This document shows positions 35,984-48,473 of a DNA stretch of 64,000 nt, piece after piece; the first letter of the stretch is position 1; every line of letters starts with the position of its first letter. This DNA is from Cycas panzhihuaensis. Taxonomy: Eukaryota; Cycadophyta. Location of the stretch: NCBI GenBank assembly GCA_023213395.1, contig CM041465.1, positions 175,529,741 through 175,593,740 on the forward strand. Direction: 5' to 3'. The notes beneath the pieces were generated by a model. It worked only from the letters and a program-made list of their open reading frames with translations. It searched no databases and was not told where the DNA came from. The translations under genes were made by a program, and so were the position numbers.

Positions 35984-36299
35984 AAATATCTTGTACCTCC
36001 AATTAAAGTTCTTGGCATTAGACCAGATATATCTTAGTGGACAAGTCCAAGATTCTCTTTCTCTTTCTATGCCTTACCTTTCTTGAACTTTTCCCATTAT
36101 TGTATTTCCATGGTAGATAGTTCATACAAATTAATTTTATGTTAAATTTTAGATGACCATGAAACATTTAATCTATGCATCAAATAAAGGTAGAAGTAGT
36201 GTAAATATCTCATTCTCCCATGCTACAAATGATTCTTTGGTTTAGAGATTTATCCTAAAGCTTATAAAGACTATCATTCCTAACTCTTGTAATGACTAC
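35984..36299 (-). pseudogene. copia-5 GAG-pre-integrase and integrase start (minus strand)
   Basis: On the minus strand it carries a GHLKFNIKLI-like GAG-pre-integrase segment, a Lys-rich linker near 36070, and the integrase opening around LDLSTKIYL to EVQDI. In copia these precede the part found at 31138-32002. The piece lies between the BRCT element (left) and copia-3 (right). Confidence 0.75.
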
Positions 36300-36708
36300 T
36301 GTTAAAATATAATGACTACTTCATGTGCTCTTAGTCACTTTACTTAGATAAAGTGAAAATATATTTAAGTTATGACTTAATGTTGTATGTCCTAATTAAG
36401 GGTTAATACCCTATTTAGTGTCATAATTATCCAATGAGGTTTAAGTAATATGAAGTCCAATGAAGTATGAGCATATGAGGTCCAATCTACATCCACCATT
36501 TATAAAGTGATAGACATCAGGCCCTCTACAAATCAAGTCCATTTCTACACTCATGTAAGTTGGAATGAGGTTTTTGGTGAGAGTCCAAACTCTACTAGAA
36601 TTTTGTATTAGTAATCAATTAATTTGATTTATTTTTATTTTGGGTTAGAGCCAATTTTTAATCTTGCAATATATGGTGTTCATTTGAATGTGTTCATGAT
36701 ATATTTGA
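36300..36708 (+). repeat. copia-3 5' LTR, first 409 bp
   Basis: It starts TGTTAAAATATAATGACTAC and matches the 3' LTR from 48474. It is broken at TATATTTGA by copia-4, and the rest resumes at 43846. Confidence 0.94.
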
Positions 36709-37111
36709 TGTTAAAACATTTACTGATACCTTTTTTGTAAATGCATTTTTATGTATTATATACCATATATAACATAGGATGCACCCCCTTTTGTAAATCA
36801 AATTGTAATTTATAATTATGTCAGGTCTGCCCATGTGCCATATAATAGGCCAATAATATTAGCCTGTTATGTCATCCAATCATATTCATATATCATGGAT
36901 TTTGAATGCTTATAAATTAAGCATGAACCCTATTCTTTACATTATATTTTTTAATATGGCAAAGCCCTACTAAAATTGAGAATGATCGCTCTAAGTAATT
37001 TGGTGATCACATTTTAATATATTTAGTGTATATTGATATAAAGTTTCTGTTTGTTTTATGCTTTATTGTTGTATGCACATATGTATTTAGATCTTACTTA
37101 CTAATTTTGCA
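36709..37111 (+). repeat. copia-4 5' LTR (403 bp)
   Basis: It starts TGTTAAAACATTTACTG and ends CTAATTTTGCA directly before the primer-binding site. It pairs with 43438-43840 at identical length. Confidence 0.96.
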
Positions 37112-37123
37112 TGGTATAAGAGC

Positions 37124-39113
37124 TTGTATATGTGTGTTTATTTAGTTTTCTGTAGGTTCTGCCAAAAAATAAAAGCCCGTTTATTAGAAATAACACTCTT
37201 TTTACCCCCATTTGTGCTTCACATTGTTTCTACTATTTATAGCAGTGTTTAATGCTTTGTAGGCTATGCACATGCCAATGACTATCCCTAGATGCTGCCT
37301 GGTTAATAATGAGTAGTTCTTAATCCTTGTTGCATCGTTTTCAACAAAAACAACATCCCATTTTTTGTCATTTATATGTTGTTCAGTCACCATTCGTCAT
37401 TTTTGAATGATCGATCAATTTGAATCTTACTCCTTGGTGATCAATTTGCTTATAAATTTTTTCTTGGCCTTAGCATTACCCTTTTGAATAAATTTGATGT
37501 AGATTGGGCCTCTCTCACTATGATTTCATTGAGTAAATCTATGTTTTAAGGATGTAGCTCCTCTATACCCTTTGTTGACCCTACGCAGTTTGTTTAGCTT
37601 CATACGATCCATCAAAAATTTAGATGTCATGAATATTAGCCCTATGTCTATCCTTAATAAGTCCCCATAGGCATTTAGAGTGATCATGATTAGATTTAGA
37701 GTTGATTTCATCTATTTCTTTTGTCTTGTTTTGTAAAAAATTATGGGGCAGCCATCTAATCTTTTATTTAATTTACACACACACACACACACACATATGT
37801 AAAGTTTTTATTAAATTTAATCAAATTAAAGTATTCTTTTAAATCCATGGGAGGTGCTTAGCCCTTATGGGTGGTCACTTGCATATCCTCTCGTGATCAA
37901 GGGCTTTAGATCTAAGGGGGAGATAAGTTAAATCTAAACTTTTTTGATTAATCAAAAAGTTTATTTGATATTTAATTTTTTTTGGGTGTATCAGCCCCTT
38001 AGTAGCCTAGAAGATGGTCATTTACTGACTCTTTGAGATTAGGGGCTCATTGTAGAAGGGAGCTTAAGCCCAACCTAACTTAGTTTCTTTTCCATAAAGA
38101 GGTTTGTCTACTATTTTGACCATAACTTTTCAATGGAAGGTTAAATTTGTGCACCACATAAATTATTTGGATTTTTGTTTTAGAGCTCTGTAGTTTTAAG
38201 CCATTTTTAGTCAGATATATGTATTTTTTCAAAGCATTTAGAGCAACTAAAGTTAAACCTTTTTCCTAGGCCATAATAAGTCATTTCTCATCAATTGAAG
38301 GTTTATGGTCTATTCTATAAAGGGTTTATCTATTGTATATTGATTAGTTATATATTATTTATTGCCCTATCTATTTTTTAGCTGACATTTGCTTATTCAT
38401 TATCATTGTAGATGTCTTTCTTGAGTGAAGGAGACTGATCTTCTCTTAGCAATAAAGTCTTTTAAGAGCACCATAAACCCTTATATTTTCTTTGAGTTAT
38501 TACATTTCTTTTGGTCTTTCTATTTTTATTTATTAAAAGGAACCCTCATCTAAGCAAGAACACTTGAAAATTAATTTTAAAATTAAAATATTAATAAGAT
38601 GACTCTTAAATCTATAAGAAATTTTTTTTTTAGCCTTGTAAGGGGGATGGTTAGGACCTTTGAAGTTACCACTTTGCACACATTAGTGGTCCTTCTCAAA
38701 TTCTATAGATATTAGAGAAGTCTACTAATAATAAGGTATATTAAATGGTAGGCTAAGGTGTAAAACCTTACCTTCAAGTTTGAAGACTAGGCTAGATGTA
38801 AACGGGTTGAGTGCCTTAGTTTTTAGTCTTTAGCTAGATCTATCACTAGGCATAAGACTAGTGTAGGTAGATAAATAAATTAGGGGGGTCTTTGACCTTC
38901 TTAACAGCTCACGTATTGAGATATATAGACCATAATACTCACATATTGGTATATAAAGTCCCTAATTTGCCACTTATGGGTAGGCACCACTAGACATAAT
39001 AGTAAATGAGGGCTTTCTAGAGACCTTAAGACTTAGCATTCTAGTTTAGTAGCCCTCCTAGGTAGAGAGGACACTAAAAGGCACACTAAAAATAATAGCT
39101 CAAATGCTTATAT
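37124..39113 (+). other. copia-4 untranslated leader
   Basis: About 2 kb without a supported gene. A (CA)n tract lies at 37775-37795. From about 38635 the sequence aligns with the pre-gag block of copia-1 (from about 7880) and copia-3 (from about 44868), starting at a CTTGTAAGGGG-type sequence. The minus-strand open frames at 37202-37393 and 37526-37711 are unsupported. Confidence 0.7.
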
Positions 39114-40130
39114 CTAACATAGTTAAACTAAGTAGAATAAATAACTTTATGGCTTAGAAAAAATAAGTTAAAGGTCTCCTAATAATGAATGATTATCGGG
39201 CCTATGTCAATGGAGATATATCTCAACCTACACCTACATAAGACCCAAGTAACTCTAACCAAGTCATACCACTAGATCTAGCTTCCCTATCAGCTTTTTC
39301 AAAGCTAAGGATAACATTACCATTTCATTCCTTCACTTGGTTGTAGAAGATCAAGTGGATCAAAATATAAAAATTACTGAAACCTCTCATAAGGCTTGGA
39401 GCATTATATGATTCCTTTGTGAGAGAAGATAACTCAAGGTCTCTCATTTTAAAAGCATATCTATTTGGTATTCCCTTTGCTGCCACCATAATAACCCATC
39501 TTATTAAAATTAAAACCATTAGAAATAAACTTATTATCCTTAGTGAATCTCATTTTGACTATGACTTAATGTCTAGTATCATCAATATCTTTCTTATTGA
39601 ATATAATAGTTTTGTATCTAGGTTATATGATACTTTTTTTAAAATGGAATTCAATACCTTAGAAATACTTTTACTAAGCAGAAAAACATACTCAATCACC
39701 AAGAAGTGGTATCTGCTTCTGACTTTGCCCTGTATTCATAGTTGGGAATTCAAAAAAGAATTAACCACCTCAATAGCCAGCTAACTCATTAACAACCCCT
39801 TGCCTAAAGTTTGGCTCTTTAAACATCTCTCAATAGCCATAATAGCTACAACAACCATAACCTTCAAGGAACTAACAATAGAAATAAAATATCACCTGTA
39901 TATACTGTAATAAGAAGGGGCACCTTACAATTGATAATAAAAGAAGATAGGTTAACTTACAACTCTTTCAAAACCATAGTAGACAATAAGGAGGCTAAAA
40001 CTTTCAACAGAACAGGAACCAAAGGTAGAACCAAAATTGGTGCTAAGAAAATAGGCAAAAAAACTAACCAAGAAACCCAAGGAACAATTATAATTACAAT
40101 AAGGAGGCCATGTTGCTAATATTTAAACCA
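39114..40130 (+). pseudogene. copia-4 gag remains
   Basis: From about ATG 39114 it shows a LSRINNFMAxKK-like capsid start. A long helical part overlaps the open frame at 39419-39784, with KTIRNKLIILSESHFDYDLMSSIINIF, a pattern paralleled in copia-1 (8770-8870) and copia-3 (45720-45840). The zinc knuckle near 39890 is barely recognisable. A plus-strand frame at 39931-40119 continues in the Lys-rich linker. Confidence 0.8.
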
Positions 40131-41560
40131 CCTCCTAAAATTTATTCTTTGTATCCTTATCATCTCAATATGATAATAATTCTTGGTTGATTGATTTTAG
40201 TATCACTCATTATATGACTGGTATTAAAGATTTACTTGAGGAGACAAATTTAATAAGGGCCCAAACTATTATATTTAGAAATAATCTCACATATGATATG
40301 ACCAAGATTGGAAGCCCCCTCATTGCTCTAAAGGATTCAAATATCCACCATCACATCAATAATATCTTCCTTGTACCTAGCATGAAAATGAACTTACTAT
40401 CAGTTAGTTAGATTAACAAGTAGAACTTGGATGTTCTCTTTATCCAAGGTATCTACACCATTATAGATCATGCCACAAGTCAACTAGTTGCCACAAGATA
40501 TAAGCATAATGGGATATACAAATTTTATAGAGTTTCCCTCACCACTACTCCACCACAAGAGTCTTGTTCCATAGTACAAAATAATTACCTTAATAAGGGG
40601 AAAGCAATCATAAATGAAAATCCATAATAATTTAGGTGAATGTTTATATCATAAAGAGAAATACACCTCCAAAAGTACCAAGGACCAACTATGGTACCAA
40701 CAGCTAGGTCACCTAAACATATAAAGCCTAAAACTCATGTATAGGTTAGACATGGTACATGGATTACCAAAGAAGAAGAGAAATAATTATATTTGTAAGG
40801 CTTGCTTAGTAAGTAGCATAAAGAGCCATTCTTATTGTATAAAGTATGATAGGCCTCAAAACCATTAGGATTGGTCCACTCAAATATTTGTGGGCCCATG
40901 TTAGTTCCTTTACTCAATGGGAACCTATTTTTCATGACCTTTGTTGATGACTATTCTAGGAAAGTATGGCTCTACTTCCTTAGGAATAATTTCAAGTCTT
41001 TAACAAGTTCAAGGAATTTAAGTCTGAGGTGGAAAATGAAATTGGAATGATAATCAAGGTGCTTAGATCTAATAATGGAGGAGAGTATATATCTAATTAG
41101 TTCACTAACTTCTATAGATAATATGGAATTAAACACCAATTCTTGGCCCCATATACATCTCAACAAAATGGTGTAGCAGAAAGAATGAGATAAATGTTGG
41201 TAAACAAGGTAATAGCCATGTTAAGTATTGCTAATCTTGTTACTTGATTTTGGGCCAAAGCCATATCAACTACTATTTATCTCATCAATATAAGAGCGAT
41301 AAAGAAGTTAGAGACATCACTCTTAAGGACACTTAGTCAGGCTAAAAGCCTACAGTCTCTTACCTAAGGACATTCAATTTTACAACTTATAAGTTCATCT
41401 CCAAGAAGAACAAGAGGAAACTAGATGATAAATGCCTAAAGTGTAACTTCCTTAACTATGTACCTAGATGCAAAGCTTGTAAGCCTATAAGCACATGATC
41501 TTGTTGGAAACCAGACATATACTACTTAAGATGTCATATTTACTAAATATACTTAGGACT
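40131..41560 (+). pseudogene. copia-4 protease and integrase remains
   Basis: The protease near 40170-40215 reads SWLIDFSITHYM, where the family has DSGAT/S, so Ser-Gly-Ala is changed though the Asp remains. The open frame 40187-40411 ends in NIFLVPSMKMNLLSVS, the usual segment before GAG-pre-integrase. Integrase core segments lie near 40860-41190, including a SNNGGEYIS-like stretch near 41070 and QQNGVAERM near 41162. Stops and frame changes are common. Confidence 0.82.
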
Positions 41561-41899
41561 TGGATCTTCCATAGCTCTAGTTTATAGTAAATGAAGATGT
41601 CGATATACTTGAAGTGCCTCTTGTACTAATTCTTGAACCATCAGTACTTGTATCACCCTATACACCAAGTCCATCTTTGGTTCTAGTAGCTTCAACATCC
41701 ACTTTAGATGCTACCATTATAATGCCACTTATATAAGCTTATGATCTTTAAGTGGAGGTAACCGGTATTCAAAAATCTCCTAAGTGGCTATAACAACTGA
41801 TAAAAGATGCACCTCCTCCTTCCACATCTCCTAAAAGAGAGTCTAGCATGAGGCACTCAATCAACTATGCCTTAATGGCACATGTTTTTAAGACTTCTG

Positions 41900-43425
41900 A
41901 GCCTTCCACATTTGAGGAGGCAGTTAAAGACGAAATGTGGAAAGTAATAATATATGAAGAAATGACCTTTATCCTTAAGAATGACACATAGGAGCTAATA
42001 GAACTGGCACCTAGAAAGAAACCACTTGGTTGTCAATGGCTTTATAAGATAAAATTTTATATTGATGACACCATTGAGCATCATAAAGCTCACTTAGTTG
42101 TAAGAGGTTTCAAAGAATTTGAGGGGATTGATTATGATGAAACCTTTGCACTTGTTACCAACATGACCATATTCCATTTAGTTATGTCACTTATAGCTCA
42201 ATTGAATTGGCCTATATACCAAATGAATGTGAAGAGTGCTTTCCTAAATGGAGAGCTCACTAAAGAGGTTTTCTTAAAACAAACTCCTGACTATGTTGTT
42301 TCTAATAAAGAACATTTATTTTGTAAGCTTAAAAAAGACCCATATGGACTGAAGTAGGTACGCTATGCTTGGCATACTAAGATTGATGCCTTTCTTACAC
42401 AATATGGATTCACTGATTCATCCTCTAATTTAGATTTATATATTTAAATTAGAGGAAACTTGATCAATATCATAGTGTTTTATGTTGACGACTTAGTTAT
42501 AACTAGAAATAATGATGATGGAATAACTTGGCTCCAATCATAACTTAAATGTAACTTTAAGATGATAAACCTTGGGTTGCTATATTATTTCCTTAGTATT
42601 GAGGTGTGGTAAGAACTTGGTATATTCTTGTCATAATCTAAGTACTCAAATGAACTAATACAATGGTTCATAATAGGTGACTACAAACCTTTATCAATAT
42701 GAATAGAAATAGGGACCAAGATAACTCTAGATGAACAAGGGAAACTCTTTAATCTTATCTTGTACTTGTAGTTTGTTAGGAGCTTGATCTACCTCATTCA
42801 TACTCAACTGAATATCTCCTATGTAGTTGGGATTTATTTTAGGTACATGTCAAAAGAAATTATCACATTAGAAGGCTACTACCAAAATCCTAAAATACAT
42901 TCATGATACACTTTAGTTTGACCTTGATTACAACCAAACTAATAATCCTATTCTAAAAAGATTTACAATGTTGATTGGGTTAGTTGTTAAGACTCATGCC
43001 ATTCAACTTTAGGATATGGCTTTGACATGAACTCAGTTGTTATTTATTGGAGCTATAAGAAACAATCAAGTGTTGTCCTCTCCTCCATAAAACCTGAATA
43101 CAAAGTAGTAATTCATGCTACCATAGAGTTGGTTTAGCTACATAGGATTCTTACTGAACTTAGACTTCAAAAAACTCATGCTACCACTTTCTTTTGCAAC
43201 AATCAAAGTGTGTTGAAGATGAATAAGAATCCTACCTTCCATGCTTGAACTAAACACATATAGGTCTATTATTACTTCATCTATGAATATATACAAAATG
43301 GAGAAGTTGACTTAGTGTATTGATTGAGTGAGGACTAAGTGGTGGATATCTTCACCAAAGCACTTAGGAGACCAAAGTTTAAATGGTTTTGGCATGACCT
43401 TAGTATTAGAACAAATAGATCTGTT
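41900..43425 (+). pseudogene. copia-4 reverse transcriptase and RNase H remains
   Basis: Reverse transcriptase opens near 41920 (FEEAVKDEMWK). It includes the open stretch 42163-42357, with MNVKSAFLNGEL and KLKKDPYGLK, and keeps YVDD at 42481-42492. RNase H runs from about 42950 to 43400 and closes with a YYFIYEYIQNGEVDL-like segment and FTKALRRPKF. The spacer 41561-41900 shows Pro/Ser/Thr-rich coding remains. Confidence 0.88.
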
Positions 43426-43437
43426 ATTAAGGGAGGG

Positions 43438-43840
43438 TGTTAAAACATTTACTGATACCTCTTTTGTAAATGTATTTTTATGTAAAATGTACCATATATA
43501 ACATATGGTATACTCCCTTTTGTAAATCAAATTGTAATTTAGAATTATATCAGGTTTGCCCACTTGTTTTATAATAGGATAATAATATTAACCTATTATG
43601 CTAGACAATCATATTCATGTATTATGGATTTTGAATGCTTATAAATTAAGCATGAGCTCTATTCTTTATACTATCTTTTTTTATACAACAAAACCCTACT
43701 AGAATTGAGAATGATCGTTCCAAGTAATGTGGCGATCAAAATTTAATATATTTGGTGTGTATTAATTTGAAGTTTCTCTTTGTTTTATGCTTTATTATTA
43801 TATACACATATGTATTTATACCTTTCTTACTAATTTTTTA
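43438..43840 (+). repeat. copia-4 3' LTR (403 bp)
   Basis: It begins TGTTAAAACATTTACTG after the purine tract and ends CTAATTTTTTA (CA changed to TA), followed by TTTGA at 43841-43845. Confidence 0.96.
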
Positions 43841-43845
43841 TTTGA

Positions 43846-43926
43846 TGAGTTTATGATTATTAGATATAGAGAATAAAAATCTCAATATTTATTTTCTAGG
43901 TATTAAATTAATTCTAATTTTTGTTA
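43846..43926 (+). repeat. copia-3 5' LTR, last 81 bp
   Basis: It continues the copia-3 LTR from TGAGTTTATGATTATTAG to TAATTTTTGTTA, matching 48883-48962. With 36300-36708 it gives 490 bp against 489 bp for the 3' copy. Confidence 0.9.
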
Positions 43927-45312
43927 TTTGCTATCCAAGTGTTTTCTCTTGCTTTCTCTAACATACACAAATCTTGCAAGTAGGTAATAGGGTTTGAATA
44001 CATATATCAGAGTATAAATACTAAAATCAATAGTAAATTTGAAATAAAATGATTCATTTTATAAATTTTGAGAAGTCACATTATAGATTTTAAGGCAAAA
44101 AGAAAAATATTATAATAAATTTAATTTCAGCTTACTTTCCATTACCAAATTTGAAGGCAAATCTGCTACCTCAATTTTAAATACATATAACTTCAACTAT
44201 AAGTATCTAAATGATCTCAAGTTTTTTTTTTAAATTCTATGCATTTTTTTATCTACTTTTGAATATAAGTAGTATTAGGTCAATTAGAGGTTTGAGTGGA
44301 AAGTTATCTATATTTTATTAGAGGGTGCTATTATAACTTAAAAACCATAAGAGTAAACCCTCCTTAAAAAGGTCATAACTTTTGATACGTATATTAAAAT
44401 TTAATTCCATTTGAACCATTAGAATTGCAAGTTAGAGGTCATTATTTTAAACCATATTTTGTGTATTTTTTAAGCCATTATTTATCATATATTTAAAATT
44501 AAAGTTAATCTTTCTATTTTGTAAGGGTTTCATAATAGAGGATACTATAAAGTCAAGTTTTATCACTTTAGAAGTATTTTTCACTTATTTTAAGATAATA
44601 ATATATGGTGCTTTATTATTGCAATTATTTTTCTTATTTGATGAAGGATTATTATTTAATTTTTATCTATTGTACCATCATTCTTTAACACTCTACCTCT
44701 TTCCTTTGTACTTTTATTTTTTATTTGTTGCCTTTTAAAATTAAATCTCTTATTTTAAAATCATTAAAATTTTTATATTCCTATTATTAAAAAGGATCAC
44801 TTTAAAAGGAATTTAAACTCCAAACATTTAATAAAATAATCTCTAAATTGAATTATTTAAACTACCAATCTTGTAAGGGGAATGATTAGGATCCTTAAAG
44901 TAATTACTCTCACACATGTGAGTTATATTTATCTAAATAAGTAGGCTAGAGAAAAACTTACTATTAGGTATATTGAGTGACAGATTTAGATATGAAACCC
45001 TTTTCTTTAGTGTTTAGAGGCCATGCTAGATTTATAGGGTATGAGTACCTTGGTTTTAGTCTTTTGTTAGATCTATAATTTAACTTGAATTTGATATATG
45101 TAGATACAGAATATTAGGGGGCTGATTGAGTCTTATACACTCACGTACTAACATATATTAAGCTTAGCTTGCTTAGGTACTAACATATATAGAGTCCTTG
45201 AACTATCATTTATGGGAAGGTACCACTAGACAGAACAATAACTAAGTGTTTCCTTAGAGACATTGAAGCTTTGGCATTCTAGCTTAGTAGCTTACTTGGT
45301 AGATAGTTCATA
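43927..45312 (+). other. copia-3 leader with two shared blocks
   Basis: A worn primer-binding site at 43927-43940 matches nine of twelve bases. From about 44040 to 44480 the leader is clearly related to the gypsy-C leader (about 50968-51400), although the elements belong to different superfamilies. From about 44868 it aligns with the pre-gag blocks of copia-1 and copia-4. No gene is supported. Confidence 0.7.
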
Positions 45313-46060
45313 ATGGTAGTAGAAATACTAGTTTCAAATATAATTATACTTTTTATGAGTAATAACTTTTTATCTTGAAAGTAACAAGTCAAACATTTTT
45401 TTATCATGGATGAGTTTTGGTCTTATGTATTTAGAGACAACCAAACCTACTCTCATACCTGACACACCAACCCAAATAATGAGATCCCTCCAGACCCTGT
45501 AGCCCTTACTACTTTTAGAGCTAAACATAATATAGCTCTATCCTTCCTTCACTTAGCTATGGAGGGTAATGTGGATCAAAATATTGAGACAATAAATACT
45601 TCTCATGAAGCTTAGAATATTACACATTCCTTTTATAAGTGGAAATATGACTTCAGAGTAATTATGATAAAGGTATTTTTGTATGTCATACCCTTTATTA
45701 GCTTCATTCCCTAACACATGATTGAAGTTAAGATTATTAGAAATCAAATTATTATTCTTGGATCTCCTCCTTCTAATCATGACCTTATTTTTAGTATAAT
45801 AAATATCCTTCTTACTATATTAAATAGTTTTATTTCCTAGTTATCCAATAGTTTTTTCTACATTAGACTTTAATACCCTAAAAGGACTACTATTGAAGGA
45901 AGATGGTATCCTACACTATTAAGGAACATCTTCTTCTAAAACTACTTTTATATTCATAGAAAAAAATTAAAGGAGGAATCAGTCTCAATAGTAGCCACTT
46001 ACCTATAATTTGGTTCTATGAATTTGAACCAATAACCACAATAAACTAGAAGTCAATAGA
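45313..46060 (+). pseudogene. copia-3 gag remains
   Basis: From ATG 45313 the frame shows LFMSNNFLS, the worn form of the copia NFxxW segment. It continues with ALSFLHLAMEGNVDQNI and VKIIRNQIIILGSPPSNHDLIFSIINIL, parallel to copia-1 and copia-4. Several stops break it. Confidence 0.82.
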
Positions 46061-47551
46061 GAAGATAGAATATTACCTACCTCTATTATGGAAAATTTGG
46101 GCATATTATCAATAAGTGTAGAAAGAGGTAATCTAATCTACAACCCTTATAGAACAATCTTAGACAACAAGGAGGCTTGAATTTATAACTAAATACAGGT
46201 TGTGCTAAGGTAAATAGATAACTAAAATCAACCCAAGAACTAATCTCAAGGCTACAACAAGAACTTATAATAAGGAGGTTATGTGGCTAATACTTAGAAT
46301 GTATTCTTTACTAATCTTTCTATTCATCATGTAAACAACTCTTGGTTAATAGATTCTGGTGCTACTTATCATATGATAGGCACTAAAGAACTTTTAAAGG
46401 ACACCAAACTTGTTTATGCATAAATAATAATATTTGGTAATGATGTTACATATGATGTGGCCAAGATTAGGAAAAATTCTATAGCTTTAAAAAACTTAGA
46501 TATTGGTCATCATATCAATAATGTCATTTATGTTCCTAGTATGAAATAAAAGCTACCCTTTATTAGTGAAATTAATAAGAAGAATATTAATACACTCTTT
46601 AGCTAAGGCATCTATACTATTTTAGATCTCTTAACTACTCAAGTAATAGCAATTGGATATGATGATAATGGCCTTTATAATCTTGACAATGTGTCACTTT
46701 CCTTTACATAGAATCAGAGCTTAAGTATCATTGTATAGCCTACTCAACTAGATAAAGGAGAATAAATTATTATGGAATACCCATATGTTGAAATGCATAT
46801 CAAATCTTCCCATAGTAAGAAGCAACCTATTCAAAAGTACCAAGGATTAGTTATAGAATCAATGCCTTGGTCATATAAATATGTAGATCCTTAATCTCAT
46901 GTTAAGACTTCATATGATATATGGGTTTCCCAAAATCAAATAGAATAAATATTTTTGTGAAGCCTACATAGTTGGTAAGCAACATATGGAACTATTTCAA
47001 ACCAAGCAAGCTTGGTATTTAACTAAACCATTGGGCTTAGTTCACTTAAATATTTGAGGACCTACATCCAAGAGTTACTCAATGTTAGTTTGTATTTTAT
47101 CACTTCTATTAATAATTATTCTTGGAAAGTTTAGGTCTACTTTCTAAAGAACAAGTTTGAAGCCTTTGAGAAATTCAAAGAATTCAAAGCTAAGTTAAAA
47201 ATTAATCTGGCATGATAATCAAAATACTACATACAGGTAATAGAGGTGTGTATACTTTAAATCAATTTACTAATTTCTAGAAAGAACATGGCATTAAATA
47301 TTAGTTCTCAGCTCCTCATAATCCTCAACAAAACGATGTTACTAAATGTATGAATTAAACATTTGTAAATAAGGAAAATGTAATGGTGAATGCTATAAAT
47401 ATTGTCGACTCATTCAAGGTTAAAGCTATTTATATTAATACTTACCTTATAAATAGGAGTCAAAATTTAGCTATTAGAAACATGACACCCGATGAAGCTT
47501 GGTTAAGATAAAATCTTATAGTCTTACACCTTAGAATAATAAATTGTACAA

Positions 47552-47592
<41 letters not shown>

Positions 47593-47740
47593 ATAAAATA
47601 AAATAGAAGGAAACTTGATGATAAAATCTTGAAGTATATCTTCATAGGCTACATACTCTATTGAAAATCTTACAAGGTGTATGATCCTATTGGAAGATAC
47701 ATATATTTATCTTGAGATTTTATATTTATAGAAGGTAATC
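46061..47740 (+). pseudogene. copia-3 zinc knuckle, protease and integrase remains
   Basis: The protease keeps the active site SWLIDSGATYHM near 46342-46377, the best preserved copia protease motif here. NVIYVPSMK follows near 46528. GAG-pre-integrase and integrase remains run from about 46850, with a LVHLNI-like start near 47038 and QQNDVTKCMN near 47326. A (TA)n tract at 47554-47589 interrupts the integrase C-terminal part. Confidence 0.82.
47554..47589. repeat. (TA)n microsatellite
   Basis: A short TA tract of about 36 bp inside the copia-3 integrase remains. Confidence 0.95.
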
Positions 47741-48039
47741 AAAACTTAGATCAATCTCAAATATAGTTTCTTATAAATGATGATGATGATGTTTTACAAG
47801 CCCCTCTTACATTAATACATGTCACTTCTGCTCCTTCAACTTCATATACTCCAAGTTCTTCATTTGCCTCTCTTACATCTCCATCTACTTCTACATTGAC
47901 ATGTACATTGTGACTTCTATCTCAAGAAGACGAATAATCCAAAAGCACTAAGAAACTTCTTAAGTGGTACTTACAAGTTATAATAGATGTATCATCACCT
48001 CCTACATTATAAAAGAGCTAATCAAAGTACATGCATACT

Positions 48040-48473
48040 ACAATCTTTGTTCTAATGGCACAAGTTCTCAATGCTCTTAAGTCTTCTATCTTTGAGGAGG
48101 TAGTCAAAGACTAAATCTATAGGCTACTATAGATGAAGAGAGAAATTCCATCTTGAAAAATAATACTTAGGAGCTCACTAAATTACCTTCAGGAAAGAAG
48201 CCAACTGATTATCATTGGCTTTATGAAATAAAGTATCATGATGATGGCTCCATTGAAAGACATAAAGCATGTCATAAAGTATGCATAAAGCACATCAAGA
48301 TCCATCATCATTTCATCTATGAACATGTGTAAGATAAATAAATTGATCTTTTATATTGGCTAACTAAAGACCAGGTTGCAGGTATCTTCACCAAAGTGCT
48401 TGGTAAACCAAAGTCTAAAAGGTTTTAACATGACCTCAATGTTAAGTCAAATGAATTTGTCATTAAGGTAGGA
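48040..48473 (+). pseudogene. copia-3 reverse transcriptase start fused to RNase H end
   Basis: The reverse transcriptase start (FEEVVKD near 48090, an LKNNT-ELTKLPSGKKP-like segment to about 48235, then SIERHKA) is joined near 48265 to the end of RNase H (HIKIHHHFIYEHV, then WLTKDQVAGIFTK). The catalytic reverse transcriptase domain, including YVDD, is absent, a deletion of about 1 kb compared with copia-4. Confidence 0.85.

Larger units (their letters stand above)
36709..43840 (+). mobile_element. copia-4: complete Ty1/copia retrotransposon inside the copia-3 LTR (7,132 bp)
   Basis: The LTRs are exactly 403 bp each (36709-37111, 43438-43840). The target duplication TTTGA is perfect (36704-36708, 43841-43845). 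The primer-binding site is TGGTATAAGAGC at 37112-37123 and the purine tract AAGGGAGGG at 43429-43437. Gag, protease, integrase, reverse transcriptase and RNase H follow in copia order, with many stops. The leader and gag resemble those of copia-1 and copia-3. Confidence 0.96.
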
